This document shows positions 47,778-59,820 of a stretch of DNA of 64,000 nt, in pieces. The notes beneath the pieces are model-generated. The model saw only the letters and a list, made by a program, of their open reading frames with translations. It was not told the DNA's origin and did no database searches. The DNA comes from Toxonevra muliebris (Eukaryota; Arthropoda; Insecta; Diptera; Pallopteridae), in contig OY829326.1 in the NCBI GenBank assembly GCA_963691655.1, positions 75,695,235 to 75,759,234 on the forward strand, written 5' to 3'. The position numbers were made by a program, and so were the translations under genes. Every line of letters starts with the position of its first letter. The first letter of the stretch is position 1.

Positions 47778-47779
47778 TA

Positions 47780-48830
47780 CGAGGGTTGCTACTTGAATTT
47801 TGAGATATGTGTATGTGTAGATATGTCAAATCAGACATCAGCGTCGTAAATTTTGACGGTTTTAATGGTAAACGTACTCTGAACGTTTTATCATACGAGT
47901 GCTATTTGTGTTGTTTACAGTGACTTGAAAAATTCATCTCGGCCAAAAAATGGATTTAAATCGTGAACATTTTCGTGCGATTATTTTTTATGATTTTCGA
48001 CGTGGATTAACTCAACAACAGTCAGCCGATCAACTTTCTTCTACTTTTGATGATGAAGCACCGAGCCACCGTGTTTCGCAGGTTTTCGGAATTCAATCGT
48101 GGTCGTAGTTCGCTCCAGGACGAATTTCATGAAGGTCGTCCAAAATCGGTTGTTGTGCCAAAAAACATCGATGCAGTGTGTGAACTGTGATTTATCGTGA
48201 GATTGAGGCTTGCTTGGGCATTAGTTCCACTCGCATACATTCAATATTGCATGAACATTTGGGCGCCAAAATTTATGAGCCAAATCCAACTAAAGTTATT
48301 CGCGCACGAAGCACTTCGAAGCAAATGGTCGCCTGTTTTTTCGGAAAACTGGTCATGTAGCCACCGTTCCATTAAAGCAACTTAGAACAGTCAATTCTGA
48401 ATGGTACACCACCATTTGTTTGCCAGAAGTGTTCCGAGAAATAAGGAAAACCAGCCGCCAAAGACGAATCATTCTCTACCACGACAATGCGGGCTTTCAC
48501 ACATCGGCTCAAATGAGAGCTTTTTTGAGCACTCAAAACATCGAATTGATGGGTAATCCGCCGTACAGTCTTGATTTGGCACACAATGACTTCTTTTTAT
48601 TCCCTCACATCAACAATAAATTGCAAGGTCACCGTTTTTCGTCGCCTGAAGAAGCGGTTGATGCGTTCAAAACACATGGTTTAGAGTTACCCCATTCGGA
48701 GTGGAAAAAGTGCTTCGAAAATTGGTTCAAACGCATGCAAAAGCGTATTGATCTTCATGAAGAATATTTTGAAAAACTATAAAGCCATTTTCAATGATAT
48801 ATATATTTTTTTACTTGTTCTATCTCTAAA
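47780..48830 (+). mobile_element. mariner, mellifera-type subfamily, remnant
   Basis: A left end, TA followed by CGAGGGTTGCTACTTGAATT (47780-47799), fits the ends of this mariner group. The right terminus could not be found, because sequence after 48790 runs directly into another mariner. It contains the broken transposase in the next entry. Confidence 0.7.
47950..48782 (+). pseudogene. mariner transposase (mellifera-type), deleted
   Basis: Starts MDLNREHFRAIIFYDFRRGL, a clear mariner N-terminus with its first helix-turn-helix. After a frameshift near 48090 it reads FHEGRPKSVVVPKNIDAV. It then passes, with further shifts, to ILHEHLGAK. It then jumps to EPNPTKVIRARS, so about 80 residues including the first catalytic Asp are lost. 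The C-terminal half is well kept in frame: ICLPEVFREIRKTSRQRRII, YHDNAGFHTSAQ (second Asp), PPYSLDLAHNDFFLFP (third Asp, DD34D spacing), then a normal end at HEEYFEKL. Inactive. Confidence 0.88.
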
Positions 48831-48896
48831 CTATCAAGAATTTTAGTTTTTTTTTGCCAATGTTAGAACAAAAATTTTCTTTATTAAAAATCAATT

Positions 48897-49769
48897 TTAA
48901 TCAAGTACATATTGACCATTATTATCTATGATCTTTTGCCATTTTTTCGGTAGCTTCATAATTCCATTTGTGTAAAGCTTATGTGGCTTATCGGCGAAAA
49001 ACTTGGCCAAGTGATTTTCGGCGGCTCTTCTGTCGGACAATTTGTTTTCCATCAAGAGAGTTTAGCAGAGACCAGGCTATACGGTGGATGCATCAAAACT
49101 TCCCAGCCAAGCGCAGTCAATTTTTGGCTGGTCATCAAATATGTGTATGACCTGGCATTATCATGGTGGAACACACCACCTTTTCTGTTGGCCAGTTCTG
49201 GTCGCTCTTTCTTGATTGCTTCGTTCAAACGGTCGAGTTGTAAACAGTAGAGATCAGAATTGACTGTTTGGCCAGGTTGTAGCAGCTCATAATAGACAAT
49301 TCCCTTCCAATCCCACCAAACACTCAACGTAACCTTGTTTGCCGTCAACCCAGACTTTGACTTCGATTTTGTTGCGTTTCAGCAGCGTTTTACTGATGGT
49401 AATTCGGTCAATCAAATTTCTTTGAGTTAATTCATGTGGCACCCAAACATCGAGCTTCTTTGAGTAGCCAACCAAACTGTCATGTGGTTGATGTTTAGTA
49501 CCTCCGCTATCTCCTGACAGCTTGCGTGTCGGTCTTGCTCCACCAGTTGCGAAATTACATAGGCTTTTTCAGTGACTAGCCAACCAGAGCGAGGTGCATC
49601 TTTGACATCGAAATTTCCAGAACGGAATCGAACAAACCAAAGTTGGACGGCACGTTCTGTTAAAGCATCCTTACCGTAAATCGCACAAATTGTTTAGTTT
49701 TTGCAGCGTTTATACTTTTTTTATAGTAAAAAGCATCACGTAGCGTAGTTCTTTAAAAATTTCACTCAT
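48897..49769 (-). pseudogene. mariner transposase (mauritiana-like), degraded
   Basis: Minus strand. From ATG at 49769 (MSEIFKELRY) it passes through VQLWFVRFRSGNFDVKDAPR, EIAEVLNINHMTVW (helix-turn-helix) and KKLDVWVPHELTQRN, the mariner WVPHEL linker. A deletion then removes the first catalytic region. It resumes at KVTLSVWWDWKGIVYYELLQ, GVFHHDNARSYTY (second Asp) and EVLMHPPYSL, and after a frameshift ends in FADKPHKLYTNGIMKLPKKW and NNGQYVLD. WVPHEL and VWWD..G.IYYELL match Mos1-like mariners. Several frameshifts; non-functional. Its 3' end lies only ~115 bp from the end of the other mariner gene. Confidence 0.85.
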
Positions 49770-49934
49770 TGTGAAATCAATGTAACTTTTTACATGAATG
49801 ACGAACTAAAAAACTTTTTCCGCAAAAAATGTAGACTGAAATGTCACATTTCAAACGCGACAGAATCGGATCAGTGGTGCCAGATGTATGGTCATTAACG
49901 CCATCTTATGGCAAAACCTGAAATACTTTTTATA
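49770..49934. other. Spacer, probably mariner 5' end
   Basis: Likely holds the untranslated 5' end of the mariner to the left. No clean terminal inverted repeat is visible. Confidence 0.4.
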
Positions 49935-50125
49935 TGACCTAATATTTCTGCCTTTTAAGAAAGAAAACAATAGAAGTCAAAAATATTTAAAAACCGTTCA
50001 ATAGGTTATAAATTTTATTTCGTCGTTTTTTTCTTTGCATTGGCAATTAATATAAAAAATTAGAAGAAAATCCCACATATCGGGAGAGTCAGAACCCCTA
50101 AAACCCCCCTCTAAATACGGCTTTG
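49935..50125 (-). mobile_element. hAT-like element terminus (relative of 21471)
   Basis: Homologous to 22316-22445, sharing GCATTGGCAATTAAT and CCCACAT.TCGGG. It runs to a terminus that reads CAAAGCCGTATTTAGAGGGG on the minus strand. Together the two loci supply one left and one right end of a family with CCGTA...GGGG termini. Confidence 0.5.
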
Positions 50126-52299
50126 GTCAGAAGTAATAGGAACAAAAATGAAAATTCAGAAAATTTTATGAAACATGTATGAAGTGAAAATAGGAACAAC
50201 AGAGCACATTAAATGCATTGTCGTGGTCCAGAACTGACTAGACCAGACCAAATCGGTAACCAGTCAAAAACCAGACCAAAAATCGGACTGAATATTTTAT
50301 ATCTATCGGTGACAAACTATCGGCATTTAATTAAATACTCTGGCGAAATTTTGTGATTTGATTAAATAGTTTTTTATGTCCGATGCACTGAAAAATCAGG
50401 CAAAACTTCCATTTAAACATTACAATCGAAACCACTGGCATTAAAAAGGGGCTATTCGGTTTATCCACAGAAGTAGGAGGTTGACATTAAACCGGTATGG
50501 CACTTCATGGTTTCGATCGTGACATACCCTATCGGTAAGAGCGTATAGAACTTTCTTTGCCGTTTTGTTCCCAATTCGATCGCACCGTGTCGTGATGATT
50601 AAGTGTGAATCTACCTTAAATTCTACAAAATTTATTCAACCAAGTCTAGTGAAAATGCGAATGCGATTGTTAGTATTTCTGCTCAAGGCATACACATTTC
50701 TTCTTTTGATTAAATGCCGAACAAATACCAATGTACAAGAACAAGAAGTTGTCTCTACTACCAAAAGCGGCTACCATTTTAAAAGATGCCTGCACTACGG
50801 TTTTTATAGCTTCTACCAGTGCGTATGTGTGTGGCTAACGAACAAATTTATTGACTTGTCGACAAGTGATATGATTTATGAATTTCTAGCACGATCGACC
50901 ATCGATTGCGTTTGTGATGTTCTTGCAGGCAGCCATTGATGCTCTAACAGGAGAATTACTACTACATTTTCATAGACACTAAACATATACACTTACACTT
51001 GTACACATGTATGTATGTATGTATGTCTTTCGCAACTATCCAATAGTAGCGTATGAAATTGAATTTCCACGCGATCGCTATCGATCGTTCGCACAGATAT
51101 TTCAATATAAAATTGATTTTTAATAATGAACAAAATGACCTATCAACACGCTGAGCCGCCGCGCACTCGCTATCGTCTCTTTGTGTGTTGGTAATCTTGT
51201 ATGGTTGGTGATCTTTCGATCTCCACCAATGGTTCGCCATCATCCATCCACTGGCGATTGGCGAGTTTAATTATGAAAAATTGCGAAGCTGACAGCGTAC
51301 ATGAATTAAGCTGAATGTTATTAAATACTGGGCGACGAGCAAGCCGCAGAAGAATAAGGAGGTGGATACATGCACAAGTATTTGATTTTACTTCAAGTTT
51401 TTTTATTTGTTTTCTTTCGGAAAACAGAATTAATGGATGCCATTTAGACCAAGTTCAAGGGTTGTGGGAAAGATACTTATTACCTACTATTATTATTGCG
51501 GTTTGCTATATGTAGTATTTGCTTGAAAAAAAAATGCTTGAGATGCCAAGTCTGCGGACAGACATTCGAACAAACAGACAGACACCGATTACTCGCACAT
51601 CTTTTGATTCGTTTAAGCTTATCTCATTTGAGTGTGTGTGCCAGAAACATTTATTGGGTGGCGTTATTGGCGCCAACAGTTTGCACGTTCCAACAATCGA
51701 CAATGTTGACAACAAGCTCAATTTCAACCACCATAATTATTGTCATTCTCCGGTGGCTGCTGCAATAAAAAGCAAAACACGCGATTTCAAACAAATAAAA
51801 AATTGTCAATGAAAAAATCAAAAAAAAAAGAATGTCCTTTCCCGTTCCGTGACTGAGCCAGAGGAATTTTCATGCCTACCACCATCAATGATCGTTGTCG
51901 TCTACGTTGAAGTTGTCCTCATTGTCGTTGATTTCGATGACATTTTCGAGAAAAGTGAGCGCGCACGTTTCTGTAGAATGTAGTAAATTCGATAGAGACC
52001 AACCAACTAAAAAATTACAGATCAAGTAATGCCAAAAACAAAAAAAAAACATTAAAGTTTGTCTTATCTGCTTTTAGCATCGAGCTGTAAATGTCGCATG
52101 AGAAAAGTGGCTACTGTAGCGCAATCATCAGCGCCAGAAAATAAAACAAACAAACAAAAAATATATTATTTTTGTCTTCTCAACGTGAATTCATCAAATG
52201 CTGATATTTTAAAAACGCATAGTAAATTCTACACGGTGGAAACGTCGAAATATTGTTAGAATAATATTTTAATAATTTTTTAACTAATTGAAAACAATG
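50126..52299. other. Unique DNA, no gene seen
   Basis: An (ATGT)n run at 51007-51026. Overlapping frames of 70-120 codons at 50565-50939 and 51315-51812 lack recognised domains and conflict with each other. A patch rich in ACCAGACCAAA (50240-50285) resembles the minisatellite downstream. Confidence 0.5.
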
Positions 52300-52760
52300 C
52301 AGTTTTGAATGGGAAATAACTATATCTAAATCCAAACCAAAACTCAGACCAAAAACCAATCTAAAATTTTGATAATAATTTACACCGAAATTCAAACCTT
52401 GGGGAAAATTTAAATCAGATTTAGACAAAAAATATAGCAAACCTCAGACCAAAACAAGACAGAATTTAGACTAAAAATTATAATAAAATTCAGACTAAAA
52501 ACAGAACAAAACTCAAACTAAAATTCAACACAAAAATTACAACCAGAACCAAGAATAAAAACCAACACGAAATCAGACCAACATTCAAACCAAACTCAGA
52601 CCAAAAATCATATCGAAATTCTGACTAAAATTCAAACAAATCATAAATGAGACTAAAATCAGAACAAAATTCAGCGAAGAAAACCATACCTTAGTTCATA
52701 TCCTGACCCACATTTGTATCATAATTAAACAAATTTAATTTTAAAAATATAAAAAATCTC
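52300..52760 (+). repeat. CAGACCAAAATT-type minisatellite, left part
   Basis: A degenerate short-period repeat. CAGACCAAAA, CAAACCAAAA, CAGACTAAAA and ATTCAAAC variants recur every ~12-18 bp across 450 bp, almost free of G outside the CAG. No reading frame. Confidence 0.82.
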
Positions 52761-52761
52761 A

Positions 52762-53515
52762 GAGGAAGGAAATGTACGCAATTGATAGGTGTGCATACTT
52801 TAATCTCAAGCGCAACTACCGGAACCAAAAAATTGCGATCCTAACCGATTTGGCTATCAATGTACTTAAATCTTACCAGGTTACCTCAAAACTGCTGATG
52901 GCGTGTCTTGATAAACTAAATACGCTTGGGTTATATAATCGGGTTTGGATTCTTTTGGTTTCGGGCATATTGGGATTAACGGGAATGAGTCTGCGGTTCT
53001 ACTAGCAAAGAAAGAAGCATCAACTCCATTCGTAGGTCCGGAGCCAGTCGCCGAAATAGGTAAAGGAACACTCTTTATACTAACTAAGAAAGAAGAAAAT
53101 CAAAGGAAATTATACTGGAAACACAGACCAGGACTAGAGCATTCGAAAGCACTATTAGGAACCTATAACCAAAAACGCTTTAAGGAATGTATGAATTTGT
53201 CCGAAAATAGCCTTATAATCTTTACAGGAATTCTAACAGGTCATTGTTGGTTGAACTATTACATAACAAGAGAAGATAGGGAATCTGCGAAGCACAACTT
53301 AGGACAGTGCCCCGCACTTATGCATATTCCTAAAAGAAATCTGGGTGACCACCAAATACCAGATGATAATCTCAACTCCATAGAAGTAGGATCCATACTA
53401 AAATTTATATTGGAGGCTGGACTTATGAAAATACCATAAGTTCATGAAGGGGCACAATAGATCTTAAAGGTCGCAGTGCGCTACCCCAATAATATCAATA
53501 ATAATAATAGTAAAG
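52762..53515 (+). mobile_element. LINE 3' fragment inserted in the minisatellite
   Basis: A 5'-truncated piece of an RNase H-bearing LINE. It carries YAIDRCAYFNLKRNYRNQKI, then AILTDLAINVLKSY, then after a frameshift FGHIGINGNESAVLLAKKEA (the G.GNE.A..LA.K end of RNase H). A C-terminal region with TGHCWLNYYI and GQCPAL follows. A 3' UTR and an AATAATAATA-like tail (53490-53512) follow. The GHMGIKGNESAD Asp is Val here. The Cys/His knuckle is partly deleted. It is diverged from the LINE at 39150. Confidence 0.75.
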
Positions 53516-53885
53516 GAAACACAGTTTGACCAAAATTCAACAAAAAAATCGTACCATGATGTAGTCCAAATCAAACCAAATTTCAAAAGAAGTTCAAACC
53601 AAAAATCTAACTGAAGTTCTGATCAAAACGCAGACCAAAATCCAAACCAAAATTAACCACAGAAATCAGAATAAAATTTAGGTGAAAAATTTAGATCCTG
53701 ACCCAAAATATAACAAAGCTCAGGTCAGAAGGAAAAAGAATTCCAACCAAAAATTCTACGAAAATTCAAATAAAAATCAGAGTAAAATCCAACAAAAAAA
53801 TTAGACTAAAATTCAGACCACAACCTAAATCAAAAACTATTCCAAAATCAGACCAAAATTCAAACCAATAGTAAGACATCTTCAA
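53516..53885 (+). repeat. CAGACCAAAATT-type minisatellite, right part
   Basis: Same degenerate unit as 52300-52760 (AGACCAAAATT, CAAACCAAAA), resuming directly after the LINE tail. The two halves were one ~830-bp tract before the insertion. Confidence 0.82.
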
Positions 53886-55249
53886 ACTAACGTTAAGCTC
53901 TTTTAGAAACTTTTTTCCCCATTTAGTTCCATATCCTTGTTAAAAACAAGTTGCAAAGATAGGAACTGGAAAAACGACATACCAAATAATTAAAAAAAAA
54001 ATAATAATTTTTTTGAAAAATAAAACGCGAGTTCTACCATTAAAAAAAAATTTTTTTAAAATTAATGTTTAACCTCCAAGACCAAAAAAGAATAAATTGA
54101 AAAACTAAAACTGGTATTTAACATAAATTTTGTTCAGTGTTGTCCATTGGGATAATGATGATCATCAACATTATGAAGATAGATTTACTTGCATAAAGCG
54201 CCTCATTTTCAACACATTCAATTCCAATTCATCTGAATTCAAGTAAGTAAGCAAGTAGGTAGTAAGAGATTCACAAGTGATTTATTCACATGTCCGATTG
54301 AATTGTTGCGCATCCACACAAAATTTATTCTTGAATGCCTTCGTTCGCATTCATACAATTTAAATCAGATCAGCAGCGTCGCTTTTGTTGCCACGATCAT
54401 TTGACTTCCTCGCTCACCTTATACAAAATTGATGTGTACTTGATTGATGTGCCATGCACCACAATTGACATCCATTGCTCAAGTGGTTTACTTCAATCCC
54501 AACAACAATGTCACCAGCAAAAGCAATGGCAATGATGGTTGAGGAGTAGGACATGTCGCATTGTCGTCATTTTGCTGCATTATGGTGATAGTCTCATTGA
54601 TTGTCATCAAAATGCCCTCGCTGATGATGTGATGACAATTCCCCAAACGACAAACGAAGGCGCCATGTTAACCACCAAACAATCGCCGATGATTGTTCCG
54701 GCCGACAATTGACGATGAAGACGAAGAGGACGATGAAGACGACAATCAAAGAAGATGAATTCCCAACGATTGATTGTTGTTTCTTTTCAATACGAATTTT
54801 TAGATCTGTCTGTTCTGTTCGTTTGCTGCTGAATTGCATTCAGCACATTTTGCATTTTATTCTTATTTAACGTGATCTAGAATGATGGTCGTGAGTTAAA
54901 GCGTTTGCTATATTTGGCAAAAAAAAAAGGTTGGCATCTCTTTTGCCATCCATGATTAGCCGTCGTTGAGTAGAATATATGCATAGATTAAATTTGTTTT
55001 TTTTTTTTAGTAGGTGTTTTCTTTTTTTTCAAGTTTTTTTTTTTATTTATTTTTAACTCCAGCAATTTTATTTATTTTTTGGCTTTTGCAGATGACTTTT
55101 AACCTTTTTTTTTTGGTTAAAAATAAAAGTAAATAAATTTATTTCACCGTCGGAGCTTTTGACAAATTTTAAATAATCATCATCAGAATGTTGATGAAAA
55201 TTCCAAAAATTGTGAAAGTTAAATTTTCTTCCCTCCAAAATTCTTTTTT

Positions 55250-55293
55250 TGATTCATGAGCAACGATCAAAATGTATGAGATTTTCATCGGCA
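55250..55293 (+). repeat. Dispersed repeat shared with 38676
   Basis: GATTCATGAGCAACGATCAA, then ATGTATGAGATTTTCATCGGC. Preceded by a T-rich run, as at the partner site. Confidence 0.6.
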
Positions 55294-56077
55294 AACAAAA
55301 GAGAGGAGAAAATAGAGAGGGGTGTACTTCTACTTGAGTTTATCTTAAAGGAAGAATTACCCAGCATTGAGTTGTGTGCCTTGTTTTTACCATGTGCCCA
55401 ATCAAAACATCGATGTCTAGATTCATCAGAGATTTTATTGAAAGATTGCAATATTTTTCATATTTGATCTTAATTATTGCATTTTCTTTCATTGAAAAAT
55501 TGTGCGTGACTGATATTGTTTTTTTAATTGATTGAAAAATTTATATACAAAAGATTGAGGAATAGTATTTTTTTATATATGTATGTATAATATCTGTGAT
55601 TTGTAATCTGTGGTTTGAAATAATTTTAAGATTTCTACACAATAATCATTTAAGAAACCCTTGAGAAAATATTCTCACTATTGTGTCACATTGCAACGAG
55701 AATTCGACTCACATGTCAACAGAGCAAATGCCACCCAGAAAAAACTTTATTGCAGTTATAAATTATTTAATTTGAATTTTATTATTTGCTGTGCGCCACC
55801 ACTGCAGCTGTAGTGTTTTATGACTACTACTGTGTTTGCGCGTGAGTGTGTATGTGTTTGAGTGTGCGTTAGTATTTCTTCAGAAATCCTTTCGCATGTC
55901 AACGCATATAAAAGTAATAAGTTTTATTTTTCTTTTATCAAAAACTCAAATGTTTTATGAATCTAAAATTCACTTCTTGTCGAATGACATCAAAAGGAAA
56001 TTGTGAGTGATTTTAATTATTGCTACTGTATTTCTTCTCATCTACTGTGTCTATGTATGGTATGTTTGTAAGTGTTT

Positions 56078-56098
56078 ATGTGTGTGTGTGTGTGTGTG
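56078..56098. repeat. (TG)n microsatellite
   Basis: Perfect TG run. Confidence 0.95.
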
Positions 56099-56727
56099 CG
56101 CGCTGGTTTTGTTTCTCTATTGCAGTCTGTCTGCCGTATCTATGTATGTGCTGCCGCTAATTAAATTTAACGGCATGCCACCGTCATCATCATCACCACA
56201 GCAACAATAATAAGGCAGCAGCAACAACTGCGACGACCAGGTCGTAAATGCATTTCATTGCATTTCTAGAAAGGATGCATCGTATCGGATCGGATTCATC
56301 ATTTCGCACTTCCCCATTCTGTTTTGGCGGCTGATGACTTTGTTGATTGAATTGTCTTCATTTGCCGCCACCGCCGCCACCGTCGACACCGTCGCCACCG
56401 TGTGATGATATAGGTGACAATTTTCATCTTTGAAGTGTATTTATATTTATATATGTGTGTGTTTGTGTGTGAATAGAGTATACTATCTCCATTGATATTT
56501 CCATGTACACAAGATATAAATGTCACGGCGGCATTATAGTGTAGTGACAGACATTTTATTAGCTCATTTAATTGCTTACTGAACGATGTCGCTCTATTCA
56601 AACTAGATTCCGTGGGAGATTCTGATATTTTTCTAGAATTGTTGCTATGTTCTTCTGAATATTTGTTATATTTTTTATTATAGTAGTTTTTTTTTTTTAA
56701 ATCATGTTTATATCTAATTCACGTTAA

Positions 56728-58462
56728 CCCATTAACGCCGAGGTGATCAGAATTTTTACTAACTTTTCAACGTGTTTATTTATTATGTTATCGGACAAAA
56801 AAATAATTCAATACCTCTATTACTTCGCGAAATTTAATGCTCTTTCAAAATCTGAGCTTAAAATTTCGATTAGACACCGGGGGAAAAAAATATGGTCGAT
56901 TGAAAAGTGAAAAACGTGAAAATTTTCGAAAAAAAAATTTTTTCGCAATTTTTTTCACAATGATACCGCAAAGGTATCAACTTTTTACTATGATCAGAGG
57001 TGATCATGGCACTCGAACTTTAAGAGGAATTTTTTTCAGAAAATTTCACCGACGCGTTTTTTGAAAAAGGCGGCGAGAATGAAAAAATTTTATAAAAATC
57101 TTAATCTACCGTTTTCTTAAAAACTATAAACTTTAGAAAAAAATTTATAAGAACAAAAATGTCTTAAAATTAGTCAAAGAACACTCTTAAATTTTTTCAG
57201 AATTTTCAGAGACAATTTTTGATTTTCAAAAATTGCAAAACTTCCAATTTTTCAAAAATACCTGAAAATTTTTGAAAATTATTATTGAAAATTATTCTCT
57301 TTAGACAAATCAATTATATATTGTTTCATTTCGGCGGAAAAAAAGGTTTCAAACAATTGGAAAGGCTCGCACGCCTGTATATTCTTTTTTGCAGCTTCAG
57401 ATAATAATATTGTTTCTTCACAAGTATTTGGATATGACTTCTCGCCATCGATCCAAATGAATTCATGATTTTTTTCAAGTTTATTTAAGTTTTCAGAATA
57501 AGTAGCACAACCTTTTTTATAAGTAATATTTGGTTTTGTGAATTCATGTTCAGAATCTGAATCAGATATCGAATCACAATCAGAATCATCGGAGTCTGAA
57601 TTGTCTGCATTCGGAATCAATATGTTTTCGTCGGAATCACTATCCGAATAATCTGATTCATACTCTGCATGCGATGAAGCAGAAGATTTTGAACGTTTTC
57701 GTGACTGAACAAATGTATTGAAAAAGTGAAAACCAATATTTTTGTTATATGCTTTAATTATAATTCATGTACAAATTGTATAGAACATATGTGTCCATGG
57801 ACAAGTGAAAGGATGTACGAGTTTGTTCGTGAATTTTGTAGTGGTAGATAGAAACAAAATTTTATGTAAGAACAAAAAAGTCTTAAAATTAGTCAAGGAA
57901 CACTCTCAAATTTTTTCAAAAATTTTTCAGGTATTTTTGAAAAATTGGATTTTTTGAAATTTTCGAAAATCAAAAATTGTCTTAAAAAATTCTGAAAAAA
58001 TTTGAAAATGTTCTTTGACTAATTTTAAGATATTTTTGTTCTTAGAAATTCTATCTATAATAAGTTCTAAAGTTTATAGTTTTTAAGAAAACGATAGATT
58101 AAGATTTTTATAAATTTTTTTCATTCTCGCCGCCATTTTGAAAAAACGCGTCGGTGAAATTGTTTGAAAAAAATTCCTCTTAATGTTCGAGTACCATGAT
58201 CACCTCTGATCATAGTAAAAAGTTGATACCTTTCCGGTATCATTGTGAAAAAAAAATGCGAAAAAAATTTTTTTACGAAAATTTTCACGTTTTTCACGTC
58301 CATATTTTTTTCCCCCGGTGTCTAATCGAAATTTTGAGCTCAGATTCTGCATCAAATTTCGCATAGGAATAGAGGTGTTGCATTATTTTTTTGGTCCGAT
58401 AACATAATAAATAAACACGTTGAAAAGTTAGTAAAAATTCTGATCACCTCGGCATTAATGGG
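56728..58462 (-). mobile_element. piggyBac-derived element with ~530-bp arms
   Basis: Flanked by TTAA at 56724-56727 and 58463-58466. Both ends begin CCCATTAAYGCCGAGGTGAT. The left arm (56728-57265) and right arm (about 57890-58462) are inverted copies, nearly identical over the outer ~110 bp. Both keep two small hairpins: TGATACC...GGTATCA (56961-56979; about 58222-58240) and TGATCAGAGGTGATCA. TTAA with CCC/GGG ends is the piggyBac signature. Inside is only the start of a piggyBac transposase gene. Normal piggyBac inverted ends are 13-30 bp, so arms this long are unusual. Confidence 0.92.
57282..57766 (-). pseudogene. piggyBac transposase, N-terminal fragment
   Basis: Open minus-strand frame of ~160 codons. 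It begins without a clear ATG (KNIGFHFFNTFVQSRKRSK), then a Ser/Asp/Glu-rich acidic stretch (YSDSDSDENILIPNADNS, DSDDSDCDSISDSDS). It then has EPFQLFETFFSAEMKQYI, which matches the opening of the piggyBac DDE domain (P-x-x-x-F..FF..E). It stops soon after, so every catalytic Asp is missing. An acidic N-terminus before this block is usual in the family. Not a functional transposase; the element needs one in trans. Confidence 0.78.
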
Positions 58463-58466
58463 TTAA

Positions 58467-59820
58467 TAAAATAAATTTATTTTACAACCAAAATTTCAAC
58501 TGAATTATATTTTCTTGCCGTTTATTTTTTAAATTGGTTTTTGATGCGTAAAATTTATTTGCATATTTAAATATTTTCTTGGTTTCATTTAAAAAATCAG
58601 TTTAATAATAACATTATCGCTCAATAACCCACTAAGGACATAACCTGAGTAAAACCTGGTTGGATCATTGTAATTTTACGTTGATGAAGTCTAATCTAAT
58701 TAGAGCTAAGAAATGCTGAAAAATTTATTTTAAGTTTCCCCATACTGATTCTTATTTTCTAGGTTAGGAAGATTAGTTTTCTTCATTTATAAGGCGCCGT
58801 TTTCGTACCACGTGTTCTTTATAGTTTGGGCTGGTTTATATTCAACTCGTGAGGATTAGCTATGACAGCCGACTCCTTAAACTTTGAAATTTGACCGAAG
58901 TTATTAAAAAAAAGGTTAATTAAAAGAGCTTGGACCAGAGGACACAACGTTTATGACCATGTCACAAACGGGTAAGCTCAAATTCAATTACTTCGCCCGA
59001 TCGTCTCGAGTCGAGACGCAGCTTCCTTATGGCGCCACCTGGCTTGCATTTGATATCCGCCAGAGAGCTAACTGTTATGTGAGGCGAGTACACTTAGTGT
59101 TTAATCAACAGTTAAGAGTCGAATTTGAAATTCACAACTTTAAAAGAATTCAACAGAAACCACAAATAAACCCTCGCATTGAAAATCCCTTCACCGCAAA
59201 CATTATCCGATTTAAAGAAATTATTGCTGCATTATATTTGTATTTATAAATACTAATATCAGAGCTATGAAATTTGAAAAAAAAAACTGTATGTGTGAAT
59301 GGACTCACGGTAGAAGTGAAATTTCGTTGTTTATTTGAAAACATTTATTAAAAGTAATCTCTTATTTTGTGTTTTCAGTTTCTATAAACAATATCAGAGA
59401 CTAATTAACTCTAAATGAATCATTATTTTCCATATTTAACGAATTATTTCCTATATTACTTTTTCAATACTTTTTGACGCACACGAAATGACGTAGTGCA
59501 CGTATATAACATGAGAGGAAAATTCAGTTATATGCGTTATGAGACTAAAGTTGCAATTTGCAACCTTTTTCACTGCTTGGAGACTTTGACACGACTTTTC
59601 GAAAATACCCAAAATTTGAGATTTTTTTTAAAATCCTTACAACTTTTGAGACTTTTTTGCAAAAAGTGTGATATTCACATGAAATTATACGAAAAATCCA
59701 TTGCCTTTAACTTGAAAGTTCGTCACATTAATTACATACATACTTTTTAGTTGCAACACTGTAGTTTTATAAGATTTTTTACAAACTTATTGCTATTTTC
59801 AAATTTGCCATACTGACTTA
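58467..59820. other. Unique A+T-rich DNA, no gene seen
   Basis: Short frames at 58953-59249 and 59496-59750 show no known domain. AACCCACTAAGGACATAACC at 58626 loosely resembles the CCCATTAAGGA start of the small TTAA elements but lacks the partner end. Confidence 0.5.

Larger units (their letters stand above)
53886..56723. other. Non-coding stretch with simple repeats
   Basis: GATGATGAC-rich sequence (54560-54760), many poly-T runs (54990-55110), the short repeat at 55250 shared with 38676, (TG)n at 56078-56098 and CAGCAACAA/CCGCCACCG runs (56195-56400). Frames here are low in complexity. Confidence 0.5.

Noticed and set aside
58626..58650. Possible third small TTAA element
   Set aside because: The start resembles CCCATTAAGGA but is preceded by ATAA, and no partner end was found.
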